Positions 1 through 6,723 of a DNA stretch of 6,723 nt are shown piece after piece. The stretch is taken from NCBI GenBank assembly GCA_023300365.1, contig JALZWD010000039.1, positions 1 through 6,723 of the forward strand, written 5' to 3'. The translations under genes and the position numbers were made by a program. How positions within the stretch are numbered: position 1 is the stretch's first letter; each line of letters begins with the position of its first letter. The notes below the pieces were generated by a model that was given only the letters and a program-made list of their open reading frames with translations, was not told the origin of the DNA and made no database searches. Origin of the DNA: Flavimaricola sp. (GTDB lineage: Bacteria; Pseudomonadota; Alphaproteobacteria; Rhodobacterales; Rhodobacteraceae).

Positions 1-1659
<1,659 letters not shown>

Positions 1660-1702
1660 TTATAAATGTTTGGTTGGGGGTCTCGTTGGGGCGAAATACG
1701 CC

Positions 1703-1990
1703 TTACGAAATGATCCCCATAATGTCGCTTTCTTTCATGATCAGAAGATCTTCGCCGTCGAGCTTGATCTCGGTGCCTGACCACTTGCCGAACAAGATGT
1801 TCTGACCGGGCTTAACACCCATTGGGATCAGCTCGCCGCTATCCTTGCGGGCGCCTTCGCCAACAGAAACGATCTCGCCCTCGGCAGGCTTTTCTTTTGC
1901 GGAATCAGGGATGATCAAACCACCAGCGGTCTTTTCTTCACCTTCGGTACGACGCACGACCACACGGTCGTGAAGCGGTGTAAATGCCAT
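1703..1990 (-). CDS. groES: Co-chaperonin GroES (Hsp10)
   Basis: GroES is the heptameric lid of the GroEL chamber. The 95-residue product matches the usual length of bacterial GroES. It begins with the typical [10 protein letters not shown] segment, followed by the mobile loop (about residues 16-32) whose GGLIIP at 23-28 is the tripeptide-type contact with the GroEL apical domain. The roof hairpin lies around residues 45-57, and the C-terminus, from [10 protein letters not shown] on, is typical. The ATG at 1988-1990 is preceded by GAGGAGC on the minus strand, a strong ribosome binding site. It is the first gene of the operon; its leader of roughly 85 bases starts at the CIRCE-like operator. 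A short GGCG/CGCC inverted repeat just after its stop codon is too small to act as a terminator, so readthrough to groEL is expected. Confidence 0.99.
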   Translation of the reverse strand: MAFTPLHDRVVVRRTEGEEKTAGGLIIPDSAKEKPAEGEIVSVGEGARKDSGELIPMGVKPGQNILFGKWSGTEIKLDGEDLLIMKESDIMGIIS

Positions 1991-2049
1991 CTTTGCAGCT
2001 CCTCAGCTCAAAGTAGTTTCCTTGGACCGGGCCTCCCTCGGCCGGGCCG

Positions 2050-2076
2050 TTATCACTCACCCATCGCGAGTGATAA
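2050..2076 (-). promoter_or_regulatory. CIRCE-type HrcA operator of groESL
   Basis: TTATCACTC, nine bases, then GAGTGATAA form a perfect 9-N9-9 inverted repeat. The CIRCE consensus is TTAGCACTC-N9-GAGTGCTAA, the binding site of the heat-shock repressor HrcA. The only departure is at position 4 of each arm, and the two arms change together, so the symmetry is kept. The site lies 60 bases upstream of the groES start codon and directly downstream of the predicted promoter, at the expected transcription start. This is the usual place for CIRCE, where HrcA blocks transcription and the repeat can also form a hairpin at the 5' end of the mRNA. What is seen is the repeat; HrcA binding is inferred from family knowledge. 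Confidence 0.92.
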
Positions 2077-2083
2077 CGAAGCG

Positions 2084-2112
2084 TAGGTAAGGACTGGCCA
2101 AGGTCGAGTCAA
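2084..2112 (-). promoter_or_regulatory. Probable promoter of groES-groEL
   Basis: Read on the minus strand, TTGACT (2107-2112) is followed by a 17-base spacer and TACCTA (2084-2089). The -35 box is good; the -10 box is poor against TATAAT, but -10 boxes of alphaproteobacteria are often loose. Transcription would start near 2077, exactly at the edge of the CIRCE-like operator, and this geometry is the main support. A CTTGG within the spacer could belong to an overlapping heat-shock sigma promoter, but I see no matching -10 element at proper spacing. Confidence 0.6.
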
Positions 2113-2462
2113 CAGGCTCGATCACAGAAAACACAAAACCGACGCACCCCCTATCGATCACCACACTTTCAAGCAGCCTTACAATCAACGAAGGGCACCG
2201 ACACAGACACACTGCGGACAACCTCCAAGACCGATCTCCCGGTGACAACCGATCATCCAAGCACAGCCCCGCATCCCCTGTGATTGCCACGGCCAGCCAG
2301 CGCTGTCTCGATGTTATCTGGCCTGGTGCTGCTTCGCCGCGCACGGCCCAAAAACTGGAATGAACGCTTGCGACACTCCGCAAAAACTTTTCCCCATTGC
2401 ACTCATGCACCGCAACGACCAACTATGCGACAAGACAAACACCTAGAGAAAAGGATAAGATT
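2113..2462. other. Non-coding stretch between groESL promoter and small acidic ORF
   Basis: About 350 bases without a credible gene. A 121-codon minus-strand reading frame (2057-2422) runs through the groESL promoter and half of the operator and has no recognisable family features, so I take it as chance. The plus strand near 2284 is open too, but in a frame different from the small gene and with no domain-like content. The stretch contains only small repeats: CGATCAC twice (about 2118 and 2154) and ACCGATC twice (about 2231 and 2249). Its right end must hold the promoter of the gene at 2463. A weak candidate is TTGCAC (2397-2402) with AACTAT (2421-2426). CTTGCGA (2367-2373) with CCCCATTG (2392-2399) resembles a heat-shock sigma promoter, but the 18-base gap is too long. 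A small RNA cannot be excluded. Confidence 0.5.
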
Positions 2463-2690
2463 ATGGGAATTGGTGATATGTTGGGCAAAGCCGCAGGCGC
2501 ACTTGGCGGTGGCGACTTTGATATTATGGCAAAGCTCGGCGAACTGGGCATTGACCCCTCCGCGCTTGCCGGGATGGATCTTGAATCCGCCAAAGGCATG
2601 TTGGCCGAAAAAGGTCTCGATTTGTCGATGCTCGAAGGTTTGGGCATCAACCCCGATGAGATGATCGCCAAGCTGACAGGCGGCGAATAA
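2463..2690 (+). CDS. Small acidic hypothetical protein (75 aa)
   Basis: I do not recognise a family. The ATG at 2463 is chosen because AAGGA (2451-2455) lies 7 bases upstream; an upstream TTG at 2397 in the same frame lacks such a site. The product has 13 acidic residues against 5 lysines. It contains no Arg, His, Cys, Trp or Tyr, only one aromatic residue (Phe19), and seven methionines. There is no signal peptide and no membrane segment, so it should be a soluble cytoplasmic protein. A degenerate motif recurs at about residues 27-38 (ELGIDPSALAGM), 49-60 (EKGLDLSMLEGL) and 59-67 (GLGINPDEM), suggesting short amphipathic helices in a small repeat fold. It is transcribed divergently from groESL and ends 25 bases before a strong terminator, so it is probably a single-gene unit. 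Translation seems real because of the ribosome site, the terminator and the gene-like composition. Its function is unknown. Confidence 0.82.
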   Translation: MGIGDMLGKAAGALGGGDFDIMAKLGELGIDPSALAGMDLESAKGMLAEKGLDLSMLEGLGINPDEMIAKLTGGE

Positions 2691-2712
2691 TCCTCATCGA
2701 CAGATGACAAAA

Positions 2713-3363
2713 CTAGGCCTCGCCCCAATCGGCGAGGCCTTTTTTGCCTGCCGGGGTAAGGCCATAAACACCCGTCTCAACCTTGGCAAACCATCCATAA
2801 TGATTATCGCGCATGATCCGCGTCGCGTCCTTAACCTCGGCCCATTGCGCCACCTTGGCCCCCTTGCTTGCCCCGTGCACCGCCAAAAATCGCGCACAGG
2901 CCACCGCATCTTGGCGGTACCCCGTTACAATCCCATGCCGCGTCGCACCGCCCGCGTTTGGATCGCCGCGCATACGCTCAAACGCCTTGAGCATCTTGGC
3001 CTTTTTCTTCTTCGACTTGCGCGGCCCCGCTTCGCCCGGATCACACATCGCCTCAACCGTGCCCTGCGGCAAACGCACCGACAAAACCCCAAGCCCAGCA
3101 GCCCGCGCAAGCGCCACATTCGCCTTGAGCGCCTTGGCCGATTTCGGCCGCGCCACCGCAAGATAAACCGTATCCGACACCGCCAAACGGTCCACGCCTT
3201 GATGAAACAGCTTGAGCGAAAACCCCAGCTTCAGCTCAACAATAACGGGCGGCTCCTTGCCCCGCACCGCCACAACATCCGCCGAGCCCACCTCGCCCTT
3301 CACGGCATACCCTTGTGCCTCCAAAAACCGCTTCACCGCGGGGTATAATTCAGCCTCTTTCAC
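2713..3363 (-). CDS. DUF2161-family PD-(D/E)XK nuclease-like protein
   Basis: The 216-residue product resembles the DUF2161 family, annotated as putative phosphodiesterase or PD-(D/E)XK-like protein; no physiological role is known to me. The N-terminal part shows a nuclease-like core: a helix with Glu5, then ADVVAV with Asp29, then the strand IVELKL with Glu43 and Lys45, followed by Gln55 on the next helix, the usual order of metal-binding and catalytic residues in this fold. A lysine-rich segment (about 116-124) links to a C-terminal part (about 139-212) ending in VYGLTPAGKKGL, typical of the wing and last helix of a winged-helix domain. The start is GTG (3361-3363) with AAGGA 9 bases upstream on the minus strand. 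It is divergent from ppaC. Its final codons form the terminator of the convergent gene. Nuclease activity is an inference from fold motifs. Confidence 0.85.
   Translation of the reverse strand: MKEAELYPAVKRFLEAQGYAVKGEVGSADVVAVRGKEPPVIVELKLGFSLKLFHQGVDRLAVSDTVYLAVARPKSAKALKANVALARAAGLGVLSVRLPQGTVEAMCDPGEAGPRKSKKKKAKMLKAFERMRGDPNAGGATRHGIVTGYRQDAVACARFLAVHGASKGAKVAQWAEVKDATRIMRDNHYGWFAKVETGVYGLTPAGKKGLADWGEA
2715..2745 (+). terminator. Intrinsic terminator of the small ORF, inside the convergent gene's 3' end
   Basis: AGGCCTCGCC (2715-2724) and GGCGAGGCCT (2731-2740) form a perfect 10-bp GC-rich stem with a six-base loop (CCAATC), followed by a T run (2740-2745). It is a textbook Rho-independent terminator for the gene ending at 2690. 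On the minus strand the stem is followed by AGTTTTG, so it may also end transcripts of the convergent gene whose last ten or so codons it contains. Confidence 0.93.
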
Positions 3364-3366
3364 AAC

Positions 3367-3395
3367 GTGACATCCTTACTTAGCGCCCCTATAAG
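3367..3395 (+). promoter_or_regulatory. Probable promoter of ppaC
   Basis: GTGACA (3367-3372) and TATAAG (3390-3395) are separated by exactly 17 bases, each matching five of six positions of the sigma-70 consensus. Transcription would start near 3402, giving a leader of about 32 bases before the ppaC ATG. The -35 box begins three bases outside the GTG start codon of the divergent gene, so the two transcription units are packed tightly. I see no equally good promoter for the minus-strand gene within the 70-bp gap; TTATAG/TATAGG on that strand occupies the same AT-rich patch. Confidence 0.6.
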
Positions 3396-3433
3396 GCGGC
3401 CAATCTCCCAAACGTTCCAAAGGTATTTGCACA

Positions 3434-4354
3434 ATGACCACGCTCGTATTCGGCCACAAGTCCCCAGACACAGACAGCACCGGCGCACCCCTCATTTGGG
3501 CATGGTTCCTCAGCACACATCGCGACACACCCGCCGAGGCCCGCTTGCTTGGCACCCCCAACACCGAGGCCCAGTTCGTGGCCGAGCGTTGGGGCTTTGA
3601 TCTGCCCGCGATCATGGACGACATCGCCGACGATCAGGCCTGTGTTATCGTCGATACCAACAATCCCGCCGAATTGCCCGCCAATATCAACAACGCCGAT
3701 GTGCACGCGATCATCGACCACCACAAGCTTGTCGGCGGCCTCGAGACCAAAGGCCCGATTGCCATCAACATGGCCCCCGTCGCCTGCACCGTCACTGTGA
3801 TGTACGACATGATGGGTGCCAAAGCTGCTGAAATGCCCGATAATATCAAGGGCCTGATGCTGTCGTGCATCCTCTCCGATACGCTCGCCTTCCGCTCGCC
3901 AACCACAACGGCCGTCGACAAATCCATCGCCAACAAACTTGCCCGCGAGCTTGAGATCGACATCAACGCCTATGCCGATGAAATGTTCGCCGCCAAATCC
4001 GACGTCTCGTCGTTCTCCGAGGCCGAGTTGTTGCGGATGGACAGCAAAGAATTCGCCGTCGACGGCACCAAATTCCGCGTCTCGGTTCTCGAAACCACAT
4101 CGCCTCAGGCGATCCTCTCGCGCAAAGCGGCCCTCATGGATGCCATGCCAACCGTCGCCAGCGAAGACAGCGTAGACCAAGTGCTCTTGTTTGTCGTCGA
4201 TATCCTCAACGAAGAAGCCACCCTGCTTTTGCCAAATGACCTTACAAAACAGGTGGCCCAAGCCTCGTTTGGCGCCACATCCACGGACGACACCGTGGTT
4301 TTGCCCGGCGTCATGAGCCGCAAAAAACAGATCATTCCCGCGCTCAAGCTTTAG
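3434..4354 (+). CDS. ppaC: Manganese-dependent inorganic pyrophosphatase (family II)
   Basis: It hydrolyses pyrophosphate to two phosphates in the cytoplasm, pulling biosynthetic reactions that release PPi. The 306-residue length is normal for family II enzymes. The N-terminal DHH domain carries the metal ligands in order: GHKSPDTDS (His8, Asp12, Asp14), VDTN (Asp74), DHHK (Asp95, His96, His97) and SDT (Asp149). The C-terminal DHHA2 domain ends with the substrate-binding SRKKQ at 295-299. All of these correspond to the known active site of Bacillus PpaC, so the enzyme should be active and use Mn or Co rather than Mg alone. The ATG at 3434 follows a modest AAAGGT site about 11 bases upstream and a well-placed promoter. 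It is unrelated in fold to the common family I enzyme of proteobacteria. A 137-base gap with a stem-loop separates it from the HAD gene. Confidence 0.97.
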   Translation: MTTLVFGHKSPDTDSTGAPLIWAWFLSTHRDTPAEARLLGTPNTEAQFVAERWGFDLPAIMDDIADDQACVIVDTNNPAELPANINNADVHAIIDHHKLVGGLETKGPIAINMAPVACTVTVMYDMMGAKAAEMPDNIKGLMLSCILSDTLAFRSPTTTAVDKSIANKLARELEIDINAYADEMFAAKSDVSSFSEAELLRMDSKEFAVDGTKFRVSVLETTSPQAILSRKAALMDAMPTVASEDSVDQVLLFVVDILNEEATLLLPNDLTKQVAQASFGATSTDDTVVLPGVMSRKKQIIPALKL

Positions 4355-4373
4355 AACGCCCTAAAATATAGCA

Positions 4374-4413
4374 TTGCCCCACAAGCCCGCCGCGCTTGGG
4401 GGCAACGCCCAAG
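4374..4413 (+). other. Overlapping stem-loops after ppaC
   Basis: TTGCCCC (4374-4380), a bulged A, and CAAGC (4382-4386) pair with GCTTG and GGGGCAA (4394-4405): 12 pairs around a seven-base loop. A second stem, CTTGGG (4395-4400) with CCCAAG (4408-4413), uses the right arm of the first, so the two exclude each other. No T run follows on the plus strand. It may protect or end the ppaC mRNA in a Rho-dependent way, or act as a folding switch in the leader of the next gene. The pairing is seen; the role is open. Confidence 0.5.
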
Positions 4414-4491
4414 ACACGCAAGCCACACGCCCGGTGTACTTTGTGCGCCCGGCCAGTGTAGCAATGAACAAGCGCAAAACAGGACGGGCCC

Positions 4492-5367
4492 ATGACACAG
4501 ATCATCGAACGCTTTGATGAAATCTCAGACGGCTACGATGCCGCATACGTCGATCTTTGGGGCTGCATGCACAACGGCATTGAAGCCATCCCATCGGCCG
4601 TGCGCGCCATGGAAGACTACCGTTTGCGCGGCGGCAAAGTCGTGCTTGTCACCAACTCACCGCGTCCGTGGGATAGCGTCGCCGAACAGATCAAAGGCTT
4701 TGGCATCCCCGACACCGCATGGGACGCTATCGCCACCTCTGGTGACAGTGCGCGTGCCGCCATGTACCTTGGCGCCGTGGGCCAAAAGGTATGGTTCATG
4801 GGCGAAAGCCCCCGCGACGACGATTTTTTCAAGCCCCTGAAAATTATCGACAACCCCGTAACCATTCAAAAAGTGCCCCTTGATGAGGCCGAAGGCATCG
4901 TATGTTGTGGCCCCTTTGATCCGATGGCCGATGTTGACGTCAATCGCCCCGAATTCCTTCTCGCCAAACAAAAAGGCCTCAAACTGCTGTGCGCCAACCC
5001 CGACCTCGTGGTTGACCGCGGCGAGGTCCGCGAATGGTGCGCGGGTGCTCTCGCGGCGCTCTATTCGGAAATGGGCGGCCAAAGCCTCTATTTCGGCAAA
5101 CCCCATACACCCATCTACGACCTCGCCCGCCGCCGCCTCGCCGCCCTACCGGATACAAAAGACGATCCTCGCATCATCTGCATCGGCGACGGCATTCTCA
5201 CCGACATCCGCGGTGGCATCGGCGAAGACCTCGACACCTTGTTCATCACTGGTGGCCTTGCCGCATCCGAGACCAAAACAACCCAACAGCCCGATCCCGA
5301 TGCTTTAAACAGTTATTTACAAACGGAATTACTGTCGCCAACCCATGCCATCGGTTTTCTGCGGTAA
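4492..5367 (+). CDS. HAD-superfamily class IIA hydrolase, TIGR01459-like
   Basis: A 291-residue HAD-fold protein of subclass IIA, a group that includes NagD-type and PLP/nucleotide phosphatases. It best fits the mainly alphaproteobacterial family TIGR01459, whose substrate is unknown to me. Motif I is VDLWGCMHNG with the nucleophile Asp21; motif II is VTNS (Thr54); the IIA cap domain spans roughly residues 75-200; motif III is Lys203 in FGKPHTP; motif IV is IGDGILTD with Asp233 and Asp238. At the place of the second motif I aspartate, the usual general acid/base of HAD phosphatases, stands Trp23. I recall that Asp-Leu-Trp-Gly is usual in this family, so this is probably not damage, but ordinary phosphatase activity is uncertain. 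The ATG at 4492 follows an AGGA site. It lies upstream of maoC and ribF, which are linked by position only. Confidence 0.9.
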   Translation: MTQIIERFDEISDGYDAAYVDLWGCMHNGIEAIPSAVRAMEDYRLRGGKVVLVTNSPRPWDSVAEQIKGFGIPDTAWDAIATSGDSARAAMYLGAVGQKVWFMGESPRDDDFFKPLKIIDNPVTIQKVPLDEAEGIVCCGPFDPMADVDVNRPEFLLAKQKGLKLLCANPDLVVDRGEVREWCAGALAALYSEMGGQSLYFGKPHTPIYDLARRRLAALPDTKDDPRIICIGDGILTDIRGGIGEDLDTLFITGGLAASETKTTQQPDPDALNSYLQTELLSPTHAIGFLR

Positions 5368-5377
5368 GCGAACAAGC

Positions 5378-5406
5378 TTGACGAAATCGAATTTCGAAGG
5401 TAATAA
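5378..5406 (+). promoter_or_regulatory. Possible promoter of the MaoC gene
   Basis: TTGACG (5378-5383), a 17-base spacer and TAATAA (5401-5406) lie in an AT-rich gap. TAAAAT (5404-5409) is a better -10 box but would need a 20-base spacer. The start would be near 5413, about 47 bases before the start codon. The spacer itself contains a small palindrome, CGAAAT-CGA-ATTTCG (5382-5396), which could be an operator or part of the 3' end of the HAD transcript. Confidence 0.45.
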
Positions 5407-5445
5407 AATTTCACCAATACGGTAGTTTTGGGATTTTTATTACCT
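5398..5445. repeat. 11-bp inverted repeat upstream of the MaoC gene
   Basis: AGGTAATAAAA (5398-5408) is the exact reverse complement of TTTTATTACCT (5435-5445), with 26 bases between. Within the loop, CCAA (5414-5417) and TTGG (5428-5431) can also pair. The left arm overlaps the predicted -10 box and the right arm ends two bases before the AAGGA ribosome site (5447-5451) of the next gene. It could be a two-half-site operator or, if transcription starts further upstream, a leader hairpin. Confidence 0.6.
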
Positions 5446-5459
5446 CAAGGATTCGCACC

Positions 5460-5912
5460 ATGCTCGACAACACGCACAATCTTCCCCGTGGAACGATCTG
5501 CATCGAAGACCTCGAAGTGGGCATGAAACGGCATCTGACCAAGCAAATCACCGATGCCGACATCGAAATGTTCGCCCAAGTATCCACCGACCATAATCCC
5601 GTGCACCTTGACGAAGATTACGCCCAAGACACCATTTTTGGCGGGCGCATCGCGCATGGCATGCTCACCGCTGGGCTTATCTCTGCCGTGATCGGCGAAC
5701 AGCTTCCGGGCCACGGCACAATCTATTTGGGTCAAAACCTGAAATTCCTCGCCCCCGTGCGTCCCGGCGATGTCGTCGAGACCCAGGTCGAGGTGTTGGA
5801 AATTGACTACGGCACCCGCAAAGTGCGCCTTGCTACCAATTGCCTTATCGCCGGGAAAAAGGTCCTTACCGGCGAGGCCACCGTGCTCGCGCCTTCCGCC
5901 AAATTTGACTAG
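5460..5912 (+). CDS. MaoC-family (R)-hydratase, PhaJ-like
   Basis: A 150-residue single hot-dog-fold protein of the MaoC-like dehydratase family. Family members such as PhaJ add water to trans-2-enoyl-CoA, giving (R)-3-hydroxyacyl-CoA and linking fatty acid breakdown to polyhydroxyalkanoate synthesis; others act on methyl-branched acyl-CoAs. The hydratase signature is clear at about residues 38-55: FAQVSTDHNPVHLDEDYA, with the catalytic pair Asp44 and His49, and the following GGRIAHGMLTAGLISA helix. The usual Gly before the Asp is Thr43. The length fits a homodimer of single hot-dog units. The ATG at 5460 has AAGGA 8 bases upstream. A 92-base AT-rich gap with an inverted repeat precedes it and may give it separate control; ribF follows after 48 bases and may be cotranscribed. 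The substrate is not known, and no pha gene is in the window. Confidence 0.93.
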   Translation: MLDNTHNLPRGTICIEDLEVGMKRHLTKQITDADIEMFAQVSTDHNPVHLDEDYAQDTIFGGRIAHGMLTAGLISAVIGEQLPGHGTIYLGQNLKFLAPVRPGDVVETQVEVLEIDYGTRKVRLATNCLIAGKKVLTGEATVLAPSAKFD

Positions 5913-5960
5913 GCTTCCCCGCCTCTTGCATGGGCGTCACCCCCGCGCTACCCAAGCCAA

Positions 5961-6723
5961 ATGCAGATTATCCGCGACAGTCTTTTTATAGATCCAACCG
6001 ATCGCGGCGCCGCTGCTGCGATGGGAAATTTTGATGGCCTCCACCTTGGTCATCAATCGGTTCTCGACCTGGCCCGCAAGGCTGCCGAAAATGCCAACGC
6101 CCCGCTTGGCGTTATGACGTTTGAACCCCACCCCCGCGCCTTTTTCACCCCTAACGCCCCACCCTTTCGCCTGATGAATGCCACGGCCCGTGCAAACCGC
6201 CTTTCCAAGCTTGGTGTTGAAAAACTGTACGAATTGCCCTTCAATTCGGCCCTTTCGGCCCTTTCAGCGCAGGAATTTGCAAGTGAGATCATCGCCAAAC
6301 GGCTTGGCCTTGCCCATGTCATCGTCGGCGAAAACTTCTGCTTTGGCCAAGGACGCAGTGGCACCGCCGATGATCTAGCGGCGTTTGGAAAACAGTTTGG
6401 CTTTGACGTGACCGTCGCCCCCATGCTCGATCTTGATATCGGCGAAGTAAGCTCAACCGCCATCCGCACCGCCCTTACCGAGGGCCGCCCCCGTGATGCC
6501 GCCCAAATGCTTGGCCACTACCACCGCATCGATGGCCCCGTTATTCGCGGCGAACAGCGTGGGCGCGATCTTGGCTACCCCACCGCCAATATGTCGATCT
6601 CCACGATCCACCCACCAAAACACGGCATTTACGCCGTCGAAGTCGACGTCCTCAATGGCCCCCACAAGGGCAGCTTTCACGGCGCGGCCTCTATCGGCGT
6701 GCGTCCGATGTTTGGCGAAAATA
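5961..6723 (+). CDS. ribF: Bifunctional riboflavin kinase/FAD synthetase RibF (3' end cut by window)
   Basis: RibF phosphorylates riboflavin to FMN and adenylates FMN to FAD, releasing pyrophosphate, in the cytoplasm. The frame stays open for 254 codons to the right edge; the family is about 310 residues, so only the end of the kinase domain is missing. The N-terminal FAD synthetase domain shows MGNFDGLHLGHQ (residues 21-32, with the nucleotidyltransferase GLHLGH motif), TFEPHPR (53-59), VGENFCFGQGRSG (122-134) and SSTAIR (164-169). The kinase domain shows GHYHRIDGPVIRG (185-197), GYPTAN (205-210) with the substrate-binding PTAN, and HGIYAV (221-226). ATG 5961 is chosen because MQIIRD fits the start usual in this group; no clear Shine-Dalgarno is visible, which fits translation coupled to the gene 48 bases upstream. 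An ATG at 5930 is out of frame. Confidence 0.97.
   Translation, partial: MQIIRDSLFIDPTDRGAAAAMGNFDGLHLGHQSVLDLARKAAENANAPLGVMTFEPHPRAFFTPNAPPFRLMNATARANRLSKLGVEKLYELPFNSALSALSAQEFASEIIAKRLGLAHVIVGENFCFGQGRSGTADDLAAFGKQFGFDVTVAPMLDLDIGEVSSTAIRTALTEGRPRDAAQMLGHYHRIDGPVIRGEQRGRDLGYPTANMSISTIHPPKHGIYAVEVDVLNGPHKGSFHGAASIGVRPMFGEN

Noticed and set aside
2367..2399. Heat-shock sigma-like promoter CTTGCGA ... CCCCATTG before the small gene
   Set aside because: Both boxes look right, but the 18-base gap is clearly longer than the usual 13 or so; not strong enough to call.
2057..2422. 121-codon minus-strand frame between groES and the small ORF
   Set aside because: It runs through the groESL promoter and ends inside the CIRCE-like operator, with no domain-like sequence.
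2397..2462. Extended TTG start giving a 97-residue form of the small protein
   Set aside because: The ATG at 2463 has AAGGA at ideal spacing; the extra N-terminal residues differ in character from the rest of the protein.
2284..2664. 126-codon plus-strand frame overlapping the small acidic gene
   Set aside because: Out of frame with the gene that has the ribosome site and terminator; no supporting signal.
3389..4261. 290-codon minus-strand frame antisense to ppaC
   Set aside because: Again in codon register with a certain gene on the other strand; a composition artefact.

Overview
The window reads as ordinary chromosomal sequence of a marine alphaproteobacterium of the Rhodobacteraceae/Roseobacteraceae type. 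GroEL and GroES have the sequence character of that group, the groESL operon carries a CIRCE/HrcA-type operator, and the second half holds a set of housekeeping and conserved-hypothetical genes (Mn-dependent pyrophosphatase, HAD-IIA hydrolase, MaoC dehydratase, RibF) that I associate with this family from memory. Coding density is high, base composition is even, and I see no insertion sequence, phage gene, CRISPR array, tRNA or rRNA.

Layout. Positions 1-2112 hold the chaperonin operon on the minus strand: promoter (about 2084-2112), a perfectly symmetric CIRCE-like operator (2050-2076), groES, then groEL, whose stop codon lies at the left edge. Positions 2113-2462 are non-coding. Positions 2463-2690 (plus) encode a very acidic 75-residue protein of unknown function. 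It ends at a strong intrinsic terminator that is built inside the last codons of the convergent gene at 2713-3363, a DUF2161-type PD-(D/E)XK nuclease-like protein with a C-terminal winged-helix-like end. A 70-bp divergent region with a good sigma-70-type promoter then leads to ppaC (3434-4354), followed by a HAD-IIA hydrolase (4492-5367), a MaoC-family hydratase (5460-5912) and the first 254 codons of ribF (5961 to the right edge).

How the genes may work together. GroES and GroEL form the folding chamber and are probably repressed by HrcA. In the right half, RibF makes FMN and FAD, and its FAD synthetase step releases pyrophosphate. PpaC hydrolyses pyrophosphate, and the neighbouring HAD protein belongs to a superfamily of phosphate-ester hydrolases. 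That link is suggestive only. The MaoC protein probably hydrates an enoyl-CoA and has its own AT-rich promoter region with an 11-bp inverted repeat. 

I found no convincing new multi-gene system. The points most worth a second look are the acidic small protein, the terminator embedded in a convergent coding sequence, the inverted repeat before maoC, the covarying CIRCE variant, and the missing second aspartate in the HAD protein.
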